From Candidatus Rokubacteria bacterium RIFCSPLOWO2_02_FULL_73_56 (GTDB taxonomy: Bacteria > Methylomirabilota > Methylomirabilia > Rokubacteriales > CSP1-6): a stretch of DNA of 62,445 bases. The position numbers and the translations under genes were made by a program. Below are positions 18,259 to 27,085 of this stretch, piece by piece (within the stretch, counting starts at the first letter, position 1; every line of letters starts with the position of its first letter). Where the stretch lies: NCBI GenBank assembly GCA_001788495.1, contig MGCF01000064.1, positions 1 through 62,445 of the forward strand, written 5' to 3'. Below the pieces are notes generated by a model. That model made no database searches and was not told the origin of the DNA. It saw only the letters and a program-made list of their open reading frames with translations.

Positions 18259-20214
18259 ATGGTCGAGAACTTCCCCCTCAGAGGCCTCCTGCTGGGCGTG
18301 GCGGCGCTCCTGCTGGCCGGGTGCGTGGAAGTGCAGAGCGAGCGGCCCCGGTTCGCGCAGAAGAACTGCCTCGACTGCCACAAGACGTTCGCGCAGAAGT
18401 ACCTCGGGATGAAGGCCATCCATCCCGCGGTCAAGGCGCAGCAGTGCGAGACCTGCCACCTGCGGCACGGGCTCATCCCCAAGGCCGTGATGAAGAAGGA
18501 CGGCAACGAGCTCTGCTTCCAGTGCCACGCGCGCGACAAGGTCGGCCTGAGCCGCAAGCACGTCCACACGGCGCTCAAGGCGGGTCGCTGCACCGCGTGC
18601 CACGACCCGCACGCCTCCCCGGCGAGCCACCTGCTCAAGGCCGAGGGGAGCGAGGCGTGCTACGGGTGTCACAAGAAGGAGCCGCACCAGAAGAAGGTGG
18701 TGCACGCGGCCTCACCGGTGAAGGGCTGTCTGGCCTGCCACTCGGCGCACGGCTCCGACGAGAAGGACCTCTTGCTGAAAGCGGCCGTGCCCCTCTGCCT
18801 GACCTGCCACGACGCGGCGAAGCCGACCTTCAAGAAGGCGCACGAGGGCTACCCGGTCGAGCAGGCCGCCTCGTGCGCGGGCTGCCACAATCCCCACTCC
18901 TCGGCCCAGGCCAAGCTCCTGAAGGCGAGCGCGCACTCGCCCGTCGCCGGGGGCCAGTGCGAGGTGTGCCACGAGCCGGCGTCGTCCCCGAAGCCGTTCG
19001 CGACCTCGCAGGCGGCGGACACGCTCTGCGCCACCTGCCACGACGCCGCCGAGCTGCGGGCGGGCGGCACGGTGGACCACGCGCCGTTCAAGGACGGCCT
19101 CTGCACGTCCTGCCACACCCCGCACGCCTCGGAGTTCCAGAAGCTGGCCGTCGCGAACAACACCCGGCTCTGCGTGACCTGCCACGACGACAAGGGCGCG
19201 ACGGTGGCCGTGAGGCACGCCCCGGTCGCCAGCGCGCGGGGCTGCGTGTCGTGTCACCGCCCGCACTCCGCGAAGCTCGGGCGCCTCCTCGACCGCGAGG
19301 AAGGCGCCCTGTGCTTCTCCTGCCACCCGAAGACCCGGGACGCGCTCGGCTCCAAGGTGCCCCACGCCCCGTTCGCCCAGGAGGAGTGCACGGCCTGCCA
19401 CAACCCGCACGGCTCGAACACGAAGCACCTGATCGCGGATCGGCAGGAGCGCGTCTGCTACCGGTGCCACTCCGAAGCCGAAGCGAAGTTCTCGAAAGCG
19501 TACACGCACAAGCCCGTTGCCGACGGTGAGTGCGCCGCGTGCCACACGCCGCACGGCGGCGGCGAGGACAAGCTGCTCAAGGCGGCCGACGGTCAGCTCT
19601 GCGTGCGGTGCCACGGAGACTTCATGAAGGAGGCGGCGGGTGGGGTCAACCACGTCCCGTTCGCCGGCGGGATGTGTCTCGCCTGCCACGATCCGCACGC
19701 GAGCAACGTCAAGGGCATCGCCGCGCGCCCGCTCGCGCCGCTCTGCGCCTCGTGCCACGACAGCCTCGAGCAGGCGGCCACGGGCGCCCGGAGCCGGCAC
19801 CGGCCCGTCGTGGCCTCCGAGTGCACGCAGTGCCACAACCCGCACAAGGCGCAGCTCAAGGGGCTGCTCGTGGCGCGGAGCCCGGAGCTCTGCGTGAGCT
19901 GCCACAAGGACCTGAAGGCGCGGATGGACAAGGAGAACGCCCACCAGCCCGCGGCGCGCGACTGCCTGCGCTGCCACACGCCGCACGTCTCGCCGCAGGC
20001 TTCCCTGCTGGCGCGCGCCATCCAGCCCACGTGCCTCGAATGCCACAACGCCGACCGCGCGAGCTTCGGCAAGGCGCACCTCGGCATCGCGGCGGCGGCG
20101 ATGGACTGCCGGCGCTGCCACGACCCGCACGCGTCGAAGGATCCCAAGTTCTTCAAGGCGACGATCCACATGCCCTTCGGGGCCCGGACCTGCGACGAGT
20201 GTCACGTCCGGTGA
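18259..20214 (+). CDS. 26-haem c-type cytochrome lipoprotein
   Basis: 651 aa from the ATG at 18259. The signal peptide ends in the lipobox LLAGC, so the protein is lipid-anchored. I count 26 CXXCH haem motifs, spread evenly and often in the doubled form CxxCHxPHxS typical of electron-transfer cytochromes. It probably moves electrons across the periplasm or at the outer membrane. The next gene, a 16-haem cytochrome, overlaps its stop (GTGA). It is first in a plus-strand operon with that cytochrome, an NHL propeller and an aminopropyltransferase-like membrane protein, divergent from the GalT-like gene. From memory, the Geobacter sulfurreducens omcS region has a similar pair of large cytochromes; unverified. 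Confidence 0.93.
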   Translation: MVENFPLRGLLLGVAALLLAGCVEVQSERPRFAQKNCLDCHKTFAQKYLGMKAIHPAVKAQQCETCHLRHGLIPKAVMKKDGNELCFQCHARDKVGLSRKHVHTALKAGRCTACHDPHASPASHLLKAEGSEACYGCHKKEPHQKKVVHAASPVKGCLACHSAHGSDEKDLLLKAAVPLCLTCHDAAKPTFKKAHEGYPVEQAASCAGCHNPHSSAQAKLLKASAHSPVAGGQCEVCHEPASSPKPFATSQAADTLCATCHDAAELRAGGTVDHAPFKDGLCTSCHTPHASEFQKLAVANNTRLCVTCHDDKGATVAVRHAPVASARGCVSCHRPHSAKLGRLLDREEGALCFSCHPKTRDALGSKVPHAPFAQEECTACHNPHGSNTKHLIADRQERVCYRCHSEAEAKFSKAYTHKPVADGECAACHTPHGGGEDKLLKAADGQLCVRCHGDFMKEAAGGVNHVPFAGGMCLACHDPHASNVKGIAARPLAPLCASCHDSLEQAATGARSRHRPVVASECTQCHNPHKAQLKGLLVARSPELCVSCHKDLKARMDKENAHQPAARDCLRCHTPHVSPQASLLARAIQPTCLECHNADRASFGKAHLGIAAAAMDCRRCHDPHASKDPKFFKATIHMPFGARTCDECHVR

Positions 20215-21554
20215 CCCGGGGCTCCCTCGTGCGCTCGCGCAGCCTGTGGGTGACGCTCGGAGCGCTGCTGCTCCTGCTGCCGGCGGCGCCGGCCGCTCAC
20301 GCGCAGAACCCGTTCCGGTTGAAGCTCGGCGCCCAGGGGAAGATCTGTCTCGATTGCCATCCGGGCTTCCAGAACAAGCTCACGAGCAAGTTCGTCCACA
20401 CGCCCGTGAAGACCGGGCAGTGCGTCGGCTGCCACAGCCCGCACACCTCCGCCCACGGCAAGCTCCTGTCCGCGTCACCGAACGCGATCTGCGCCACGTG
20501 CCACGCGAGCGTCGTGCCCGCCGGGGCGGTGAGCCGCCACAAGGTCGTGATCGAGGGCAACTGCGTCACGTGCCACGACCCGCACGCCTCCGACAACAAG
20601 GCGAACCTGTTGAAGGCCGGCAACGCCCTGTGCGTGGGCTGCCACACGGGCGTCGGGGACACGGCCGCGAAGGCGAGGTTCAAGCACATCCCCGTGTCGG
20701 ACGGCTGCCTGACCTGCCACAACCCGCACGCCTCGGACAAGGCGGCCCACCTCCTGAAGGCCGCCGTGCCGGCGCTCTGTCTCGGGTGCCACAAGCCGGA
20801 CAGCCCCAGGTTCACGCAGCAGCACGCCGGGTATCCCGTCGCCAGGGCGGACTGCGCGTCGTGCCACGACCCGCACGGCTCGAACACGGCGGCGATCCTG
20901 TTCGACACGGTCCACCCGCCGGTGGCGGCCAAGCGGTGCAGCCAGTGCCACAACGCGGCGACCGCGGCCGAGCCGTTCGCGACCCGGCGCGCGGGCTTCG
21001 AGCTCTGCCGGGGCTGCCACAGCGCGATGGTCAACGAGGCGTTCAGCAAGAGCCGTGTCCACTGGCCGCTCGTGGACCGGACCGGCTGCCTGAACTGCCA
21101 CGAGCCGCACGCCTCGCGCCAGAAGAAACTGCTCAACGTCGCCGAGGGCGGTCTCTGCGGCAGGTGCCACCGGGACACCGCGGACTATCAGGCGAGGCTC
21201 GCCGAGAAGGCCAGGCAGGAGAGGCCGGACTCGAAGGTGAAGGTGGAGAAGGGCGCCCTGGCCCACAGCCCCGTCCAGGAGGGGCGCTGCACGACGTGCC
21301 ACGCGCCCCACGCCTCGGACAGCGTGCGCCTGCTGCGCAACGCCTCGGTCGTGGACGGCTGCGGCGCCTGCCACGACTGGCTGAAGCACAACTCCCACCC
21401 GGTGGGCGAGAAGTACGTGGACATGCGGAACCGGAACCGCTCCGTGGACTGCCTGAGCTGCCACCGCGCGCACGGGACCGGCTACCGGTACCTCATCACG
21501 TTCCCCACGCCGACGGAGCTCTGCGTCCAGTGCCACAAGCAGCTCAGGAGGTGA
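20211..21554 (+). CDS. 16-haem c-type cytochrome, secreted
   Basis: 447 aa from a GTG at 20211 that overlaps the stop of the 26-haem gene. Sec signal peptide SLWVTLGALLLLLPAAPAAHAQ, with no lipobox. I count 16 CXXCH motifs, many followed by DPH or NPH as in doubled-CXXCH proteins. A charged stretch without haem sites (KARQERPDSKVKVEKG) lies before the last four. It is probably a soluble periplasmic or exported electron carrier working with the 26-haem lipoprotein. It ends four bases before the NHL-propeller gene. Confidence 0.93.
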   Translation: MTRGSLVRSRSLWVTLGALLLLLPAAPAAHAQNPFRLKLGAQGKICLDCHPGFQNKLTSKFVHTPVKTGQCVGCHSPHTSAHGKLLSASPNAICATCHASVVPAGAVSRHKVVIEGNCVTCHDPHASDNKANLLKAGNALCVGCHTGVGDTAAKARFKHIPVSDGCLTCHNPHASDKAAHLLKAAVPALCLGCHKPDSPRFTQQHAGYPVARADCASCHDPHGSNTAAILFDTVHPPVAAKRCSQCHNAATAAEPFATRRAGFELCRGCHSAMVNEAFSKSRVHWPLVDRTGCLNCHEPHASRQKKLLNVAEGGLCGRCHRDTADYQARLAEKARQERPDSKVKVEKGALAHSPVQEGRCTTCHAPHASDSVRLLRNASVVDGCGACHDWLKHNSHPVGEKYVDMRNRNRSVDCLSCHRAHGTGYRYLITFPTPTELCVQCHKQLRR

Positions 21555-21558
21555 CCGG

Positions 21559-22467
21559 ATGCCCAGGATCCTGAGCGCGGCCCTGCTCCTGCTGGCCTCG
21601 CTCGCCGGGCTCGGCCCCGGCGCGGTGGCCGACGCGGCGGAGCGGCTCCGCTACCTCACGGCCGTCTACCTCGACGACAAGGGCGGCGGCATGCGGTGGC
21701 CCGAGGGCGTCGCGTGCAGCACGTCCGCGCTCGTCGTGGCGGACACGGGCCGCGGGCGCCTGCTCCGGTACACCCTCGAGGGCCGGGACGTGAAGCCGGC
21801 CGGCGAGCTCGTGGCGCCGCAGCTTGCGGCGCCCCTCCGGGTGCAGATCGACTCCAGGGGGGACGTGTTCGCGCTCGACGGCAAGCAGCGCCGCATCGTA
21901 CGGTTCGGCGCCAAGGGCGAGCTCAAGGGCTATCTGACCCCGGAGGGCGTCCCGGAGCCGGCCACCATCGTCCCGCGGAGCTTCAAGATCGACGCCAACG
22001 ATGCCATCCACGTCCTCGACGTGTTCGGCGCGCGCGTGCTCGTCCTCGGCCCCGACGGGAAGTACCAGCGCCACCTGCCCTTCCCCGAGGCGTACGGATT
22101 CTTCTCGGACCTCGCGGTCGGCAGGAACGGGACGATCTACCTGCTCGATTCCGTGAAGGCCGCCCTGTCCGCGGCCCCGAGGAACGCCAGGGACTTCACG
22201 CCCGTGGGGAAGAGCCTGCGGACGCACCTGAGCTTCGCGACGTCCATCGCCGTCGACGGCCGCGGCGTCCTCTACGTCGTGGACGAGAACGGCAGCGGCA
22301 TCGTCCTCGTCGGTCCGGACGGCTCGGTCCTCGGACGGCAGCTCGCCATGGGCTGGACCGAGGGGCTCCTCTACAACCCCACCCAGATGTGCCTCAACGA
22401 CAAGGGCCAGGTGTTCATCGCCGACCGGGGCAACAGCCGGGTCCAGGTCTTCGCGATCGTCCGATAG
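21559..22467 (+). CDS. Secreted NHL-type beta-propeller protein
   Basis: 302 aa with a signal peptide (ending near AVADA/A). Repeats of the form xVxALDxxGRIVRF, IHVLDVFGARVLVLGPDGKY and VFIADRGNSRVQVF mark a six-bladed NHL propeller. Such propellers bind proteins or carbohydrates and have no fixed chemistry. It sits between the two large cytochromes and the membrane aminopropyltransferase-like gene. Similar propellers occur on the minus arm at 31234 and 34091, so this locus encodes three. A role in cytochrome assembly or outer-surface organisation is inference. Confidence 0.88.
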   Translation: MPRILSAALLLLASLAGLGPGAVADAAERLRYLTAVYLDDKGGGMRWPEGVACSTSALVVADTGRGRLLRYTLEGRDVKPAGELVAPQLAAPLRVQIDSRGDVFALDGKQRRIVRFGAKGELKGYLTPEGVPEPATIVPRSFKIDANDAIHVLDVFGARVLVLGPDGKYQRHLPFPEAYGFFSDLAVGRNGTIYLLDSVKAALSAAPRNARDFTPVGKSLRTHLSFATSIAVDGRGVLYVVDENGSGIVLVGPDGSVLGRQLAMGWTEGLLYNPTQMCLNDKGQVFIADRGNSRVQVFAIVR

Positions 22468-22479
22468 CGCTCGCACGGC

Positions 22480-25449
22480 ATGACGGCCTCCCTGTCCTAC
22501 GGCGCGATCTACCTCTTGTTCTTCCTGTCCGGAGCGGCCGCCCTCGTGTATCAGGTCGTGTGGGTCCGGTCCCTGACGCTGGTGTTCGGGGGCTCGCACC
22601 TGGCCGTGACCGCCGTGCTCACGATCTTCATGGCGGGCCTGGCCCTGGGCGGCTACCTGATCGGCAGGGTCGCCGACCGCGTCGGGCGCCCGCTGCGCCT
22701 GTACGGCCTGCTCGAGCTCGGGATCGCGGCCTTCGCGCTCGTGTTCGTGGGCCTGATGAGGATCTACCCCGCCGTGTACGTCGCGCTGGCCCGGGGGCAC
22801 GACGACTCGCCGCTCTACCTCTTCGCGGTGCGCGCCGCGTTCGCGCTCGTCGCCCTCATCGTTCCCACGACGCTCATGGGGGGCACGCTCCCCGTCCTGT
22901 CGCGCTTCGTCGCCCACCGGCCGGAGACCCTCCGGCGTCCCCTGTCCTTCCTCTACGGGCTCAACACCCTGGGCGCGGTGCTCGGCGCCCTGCTGGCCGG
23001 CTTCGTCCTGCTCCGCCTGTACTCCGTGAGCGCCACCCTCTCCCTCGCCATCGCCACCAACGTCGTCGTCGGCCTCGTGAGCCTGGTGCTGCAGGGCAGG
23101 CTGGCCGCGGTCCTCTCGGCCGCGGGCGCGGGAGCGGCCGCGCCCGCGACTCCCCGGGGTGTCCGGGATCCGTTCCCCTCCCGCCTGGTGCTCTGGGGCA
23201 TCGGCATCAGCGGGTTCTGCGCGCTCGGCTACGAAGTGCTCTGGACGCGGATCCTCACCATCGCGCTCGGGGCGAGCGTCTACAGCTTCACCGTCATGCT
23301 GGTCGCGTTCCTGGCGGGGATCGCCCTGGGGAGCAAGGCCTGTGGGCTCGAGCGGTCGGGGCCCGCGCGGGCGATCGTCTGGTTCGGGATCGTGCAGATC
23401 GTCATCGGGGTCTCGGCCCTCCTCGTCACGCTCTTCCTGCGGGACGTGCCGGTGAACGCGATCCGGCTGCAGGGCGCTTTCGGCGGGTCGGCCCCGGGCG
23501 CCTTCGGCGCGCGGACCTGGTCGAGCTTCGCGCTCGCCTTCGTGTACATGCTGGTGCCCGCGTTCTTCATGGGCGCCGCCTTCCCGCTCGCGGGCGAGGT
23601 CCACGCCAGGCACCGGAACGCGGTCGGCCGGGCGGTCGGCGAGGTCCTCGCCTGCAACACCGTGGGCGCGATCCTCGGGGCCGCGGTCAGCGGCTTCGCG
23701 CTGATCTACCTCTTCGGGATCGAGCGGTCGCTCGAGCTGCTGACCGTGCTCAACGTCGGCACGGGCCTCGCCGTGCTCGCGAGCCTCGGGCGGAGGCGCC
23801 GGATGGCGGTGGCCGTGGCGGCGCTCACGCTGGCCGCCCTCGCCGTGCTGGCCGCGAACCCGCGTGTCCTGCGGCTGTGGGACACCAGGTACTTCGCCAT
23901 CTTCCGGAGCAACCAGCCGGAGGCCTTCCGCACGCCCGCGATGATCCGCGAGGCGGTGGAGAACACCGACGTCCTCTACTACGCCGAGGGCGTCGAGTCG
24001 ATCGTCAGCGTCATCCGGGTCAAGGGGGGCGAGCAGGCGTTCCTGACCAACGGGCGGGTGGAGGCCTCGTCGCACCTGCAGGCGCAGCAGGTCCAGCTGA
24101 CGCTCGGCCACCTGCCGATGCTCCTGGCCCGCGCGCCCAGGAAGGTCCTCGTGGTGGGGCTGGGCAGCGGGATGACGGCGGGCGCGACGTCCGTCCATCC
24201 CGGTGTCGAGCAGGTCACGCTGGCGGAGATCGAGCCCAGGGTGCTCGGGGTGGCCCGCGCGTTCGCCGCGTACAACCACCGGGTCCTCGACAACCCGAAG
24301 CTGCGCGTCGTGTTCAACGACGGGCGGAACTTCCTGCTGACCACGCCCGAGAAGTTCGACGTCATCACCGCCGATCCGATCCACCCGTGGTTCCGCGGGG
24401 CCGGCTACCTCTACACCTCGGAGTACTTCAGGCTGGTCGCGGACCGCCTCACCCCCGGCGGGGTCGCCGCCCAGTGGCTCCCGATCTACGAGCTGAGCCC
24501 CGCGGACGTCCGGTCCATCGTGCGCACGTTCCGCGAGCGCTTCGCCTACACGCTGCTCTGGTTGACGCACTACGACGCGGAGATGATCGGCAGCAACACG
24601 CCGCTCCGCATCGACGAGGCGGAGCTCGCGCGGCGGATGGCGGCGCCCGCCGTCGCGGGCGACCTCCAGAAGGTCATGATGGGCACGGCGACCGATCTCC
24701 TGAGCTACTTCGTGATGGGCACGGAGGGCATGGCACGGCTCGGCCGCGGGGGCGTCCCCAACACCGACGACCGGCTCTACCTCGAGTTCTCGGCGCCCTT
24801 GTCCATCGCGACCCCGTCGGTCATGGAGGCCAACGTCAGCACGCTCGCCGCGCATCGCGAGAGCCTCCTGCCGTACCTGGTGCCCGCCACAGAGCCGCGG
24901 GCGCGTGAGGAGCAGCAGCGCCGGTGGGAGCTCCAGCTCGAGGCCGGCAGGCTCGGCGATCCGACCCTCGCCCTCTTTCTCGGGGGCAAGGCGGAAAGCC
25001 CGCGATTCACAAGCGCTCTCGCCGAGCTCGAGCGGCGGTATCCCTGGTACGCCCCGGGGCGCTTCCTCAGGGGCGAGTACGGAACCACCGTGGCGCTCGA
25101 GCCCCGGCCCCTCGAGGCCGTGCCGCTGACGCTGATCGACGACCGGGGCGCCCGGATCGTCGTCGAGATCACGGCGGTCCTGGTGCCGGTGAGCCGCACC
25201 CGGGCCGCCGTGATGTTCGTGGACAACCGGGCGAGGTTCGTCTACGGGCAGCGCTACGTGGACGACTACGCGGACGGTGACGCCGTCGCCCGGCTCGTGG
25301 CGGACGTGATGGCGACGATCCGGGGCGTGTACCGGAAAGAAGCGGAGGTGTCCGGCGCGCGGCGCCAGGCGCCGCCGCCCGCGCAGGCGACGCTGCGAAA
25401 GGTCCACGCGGCCATCGCGGCGAGGGTCGAGCCCCTCACGAAGCCTTGA
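22480..25449 (+). CDS. Membrane-fused spermidine-synthase-like protein
   Basis: 989 aa. Two blocks of transmembrane helices (about 1-210 and 230-460, starting YGAIYLLFFLSGAAALVYQVVW) are followed by a methyltransferase-fold spermidine-synthase-like domain from about 500 to 770. The SAM-type loop is VLVVGLGSGMTAG near residue 556, with LAEIEP and ITADPIHPWF further on. A C-terminal extension of about 200 residues has no family I recognise. Fused proteins of this kind are common in GC-rich bacteria and their substrate is not known. It follows the propeller by 12 bases. Its last 14 bases overlap the end of the convergent prolyl isomerase gene. Confidence 0.85.
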   Translation: MTASLSYGAIYLLFFLSGAAALVYQVVWVRSLTLVFGGSHLAVTAVLTIFMAGLALGGYLIGRVADRVGRPLRLYGLLELGIAAFALVFVGLMRIYPAVYVALARGHDDSPLYLFAVRAAFALVALIVPTTLMGGTLPVLSRFVAHRPETLRRPLSFLYGLNTLGAVLGALLAGFVLLRLYSVSATLSLAIATNVVVGLVSLVLQGRLAAVLSAAGAGAAAPATPRGVRDPFPSRLVLWGIGISGFCALGYEVLWTRILTIALGASVYSFTVMLVAFLAGIALGSKACGLERSGPARAIVWFGIVQIVIGVSALLVTLFLRDVPVNAIRLQGAFGGSAPGAFGARTWSSFALAFVYMLVPAFFMGAAFPLAGEVHARHRNAVGRAVGEVLACNTVGAILGAAVSGFALIYLFGIERSLELLTVLNVGTGLAVLASLGRRRRMAVAVAALTLAALAVLAANPRVLRLWDTRYFAIFRSNQPEAFRTPAMIREAVENTDVLYYAEGVESIVSVIRVKGGEQAFLTNGRVEASSHLQAQQVQLTLGHLPMLLARAPRKVLVVGLGSGMTAGATSVHPGVEQVTLAEIEPRVLGVARAFAAYNHRVLDNPKLRVVFNDGRNFLLTTPEKFDVITADPIHPWFRGAGYLYTSEYFRLVADRLTPGGVAAQWLPIYELSPADVRSIVRTFRERFAYTLLWLTHYDAEMIGSNTPLRIDEAELARRMAAPAVAGDLQKVMMGTATDLLSYFVMGTEGMARLGRGGVPNTDDRLYLEFSAPLSIATPSVMEANVSTLAAHRESLLPYLVPATEPRAREEQQRRWELQLEAGRLGDPTLALFLGGKAESPRFTSALAELERRYPWYAPGRFLRGEYGTTVALEPRPLEAVPLTLIDDRGARIVVEITAVLVPVSRTRAAVMFVDNRARFVYGQRYVDDYADGDAVARLVADVMATIRGVYRKEAEVSGARRQAPPPAQATLRKVHAAIAARVEPLTKP

Positions 25450-27085
25450 GGTAGACGCGGACGTCGGAGAGGGCCCTGAGCTTCTCCGCGTATCGCTCGA
25501 CGGCCTCGCGGATCGCCGCGTCCCGAACCTTCCGCGCGATCTCTCCTCTGACCTGCTCGTAGGGCCGCGGCGCGGCCGCCACGACCTGCTGGACGGCGAG
25601 CACGTAGACGTGCTTCTGCGGGCTCGCCCAGAGCCGGACGTCGCCGGCCCTGGCCCCCGCGACGGCCTTCCGAACGCCCTCGGGGAGCTCGGTGGTCATG
25701 AGCGGCTTGCCGGCGAAGGTCAGGACGCCTTTCGCGCCGGGGTCCACCTGGCCGGCCGTGCGCCCGGCGACCCACTGGAAGTCCGCGCCCGTCCGGAGCG
25801 ACTCCAGGGTCGTCTCGGCGGTCTTCCTGTCGGCGAACACCAGGCTCCGGATCCGCATCATCTCGGGCGTCGTGTACTCGCTGCGGTGCGCGGCGTAATA
25901 CGCCTTCACCTGGTCTTCCGTGAGCTTGACGTCGGGAACCACGGCCTTGCGCACGACGGCGTCGAAGAGGGCGGCGCGCTCGTAGTCCTTGACCTTGCGC
26001 GTGTAGGCCTCGGTCGTGTCGAGCCTGAGCCGCAGGGCCTCCTTGCGGAAGACCTTCCGGTGGAGGAGGCCGTCCAGGAGCTGCTCCTTCCTGGCGTTCA
26101 GCTTCTTGCGCTCCGCGGCCATCGCCGTGCCGTGGTAGAAATGGTGCCGGAGCTCCTGGGTCAGGTCGGCCACCGTGACCGGCGCCTCGCCCTGGATCTC
26201 CGCCACGACGCGGCGGTCCTTCAGCAACGCCTCGATCCCGGGCGTGGGCGCGTCGTAGTCGAGGCTCTCGAGCACCCCGCGGTTGACCTTCACATACTTC
26301 TTCTTCAGGGCCTGATCGAACGCCGTGACGGCCTCCCTGCGCGCGCTCGTGACCGCGATCCGCTCCGCCGTCGCCCGGGCTTCCGGGCTGTCGGGGTAGC
26401 GGACGTCCTCGAGCTTCGCGATCACGAACCCCGACGTGGTGGAGATGACCGGGCTGAGCGCGCCCACCGCCAGCTCGGCGATCGCCTTCCCGATCGCCGG
26501 GTCCATGGCCTCGCGCCTGAGCACGACGCCGTCTTCCACCTTCGTGGCTCTGCCGTCCGCCAGGTACGCGCGCGCCAGCTCGCCGAAGCCCTTCCCCGCC
26601 TTCAGATCGGCCGCCAGGCTCTTCGCGTGCTCCTCCTTCGCGAAGAGTGCGGCGCTGATCTTCCACTCTCTCACCGAGGCCCGGTAGATCTCCTCGACCT
26701 GCTTCGGGTCGGCCCGCACGTCCTTGACGACGCGCTCGACCAGCTCTTCCCGGAGGGTGACCCGCGCGTTGGACTCCACCATCTGTCGGATCTCGGGCAG
26801 CCTGTCGAGCCCCATCCGCCCGGCTTCCTGGGCGATGAGGAGCACGTTGATCATGCGCGCGAGCACGGCCAGCTCCGCGCTCCGGTCCGCCGGCGCCCCG
26901 GGCGCCCGGTCGCGCCGCATGGAGGCCAGCTCCCGCGCGAGCTCGTCCAGCGTGATCGGCTCTCCCTGGACGCTCGCCACGACCTTCTTGCCGTCGACGA
27001 CCGGCAGGTCCTCGGCGGCGCGGCTCGTCGCCGCCGTCACCAGCGCGAGGCCCAGGGCCGCGAGCGCCATCCTCCAGTGCGTCAT
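25436..27085 (-). CDS. Periplasmic PpiC-type prolyl isomerase / SurA-like chaperone (OscH-like)
   Basis: 549 aa from the ATG at 27085 (ATGA overlap with the lipoprotein gene). A signal peptide (ALGLALVTAATSRA/A) is followed by a SurA-type N-terminal region (VDGKKVVASVQGEPITLDELARELASM). It contains two parvulin-like segments: AALFAKEEHAKSLAADLKAGKGFGELARAYL near 150 and IRSLVFADRKTAETTLESLRTGADFQWVA near 435. It probably folds secreted or outer-membrane proteins in the periplasm. In Geobacter the prolyl-isomerase chaperone OscH is needed for OmcS nanowires, as I recall. Its position at the end of the minus-strand channel module fits that role. Confidence 0.88.
   Translation of the reverse strand: MTHWRMALAALGLALVTAATSRAAEDLPVVDGKKVVASVQGEPITLDELARELASMRRDRAPGAPADRSAELAVLARMINVLLIAQEAGRMGLDRLPEIRQMVESNARVTLREELVERVVKDVRADPKQVEEIYRASVREWKISAALFAKEEHAKSLAADLKAGKGFGELARAYLADGRATKVEDGVVLRREAMDPAIGKAIAELAVGALSPVISTTSGFVIAKLEDVRYPDSPEARATAERIAVTSARREAVTAFDQALKKKYVKVNRGVLESLDYDAPTPGIEALLKDRRVVAEIQGEAPVTVADLTQELRHHFYHGTAMAAERKKLNARKEQLLDGLLHRKVFRKEALRLRLDTTEAYTRKVKDYERAALFDAVVRKAVVPDVKLTEDQVKAYYAAHRSEYTTPEMMRIRSLVFADRKTAETTLESLRTGADFQWVAGRTAGQVDPGAKGVLTFAGKPLMTTELPEGVRKAVAGARAGDVRLWASPQKHVYVLAVQQVVAAAPRPYEQVRGEIARKVRDAAIREAVERYAEKLRALSDVRVYLKAS

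Noticed and set aside
21544-25407. A 1287-codon open frame on the minus strand opposite the propeller and aminopropyltransferase genes
   Set aside because: Its translation is low-complexity Arg/Glu/His/Gly without any domain, while the plus strand has recognisable proteins with good starts.
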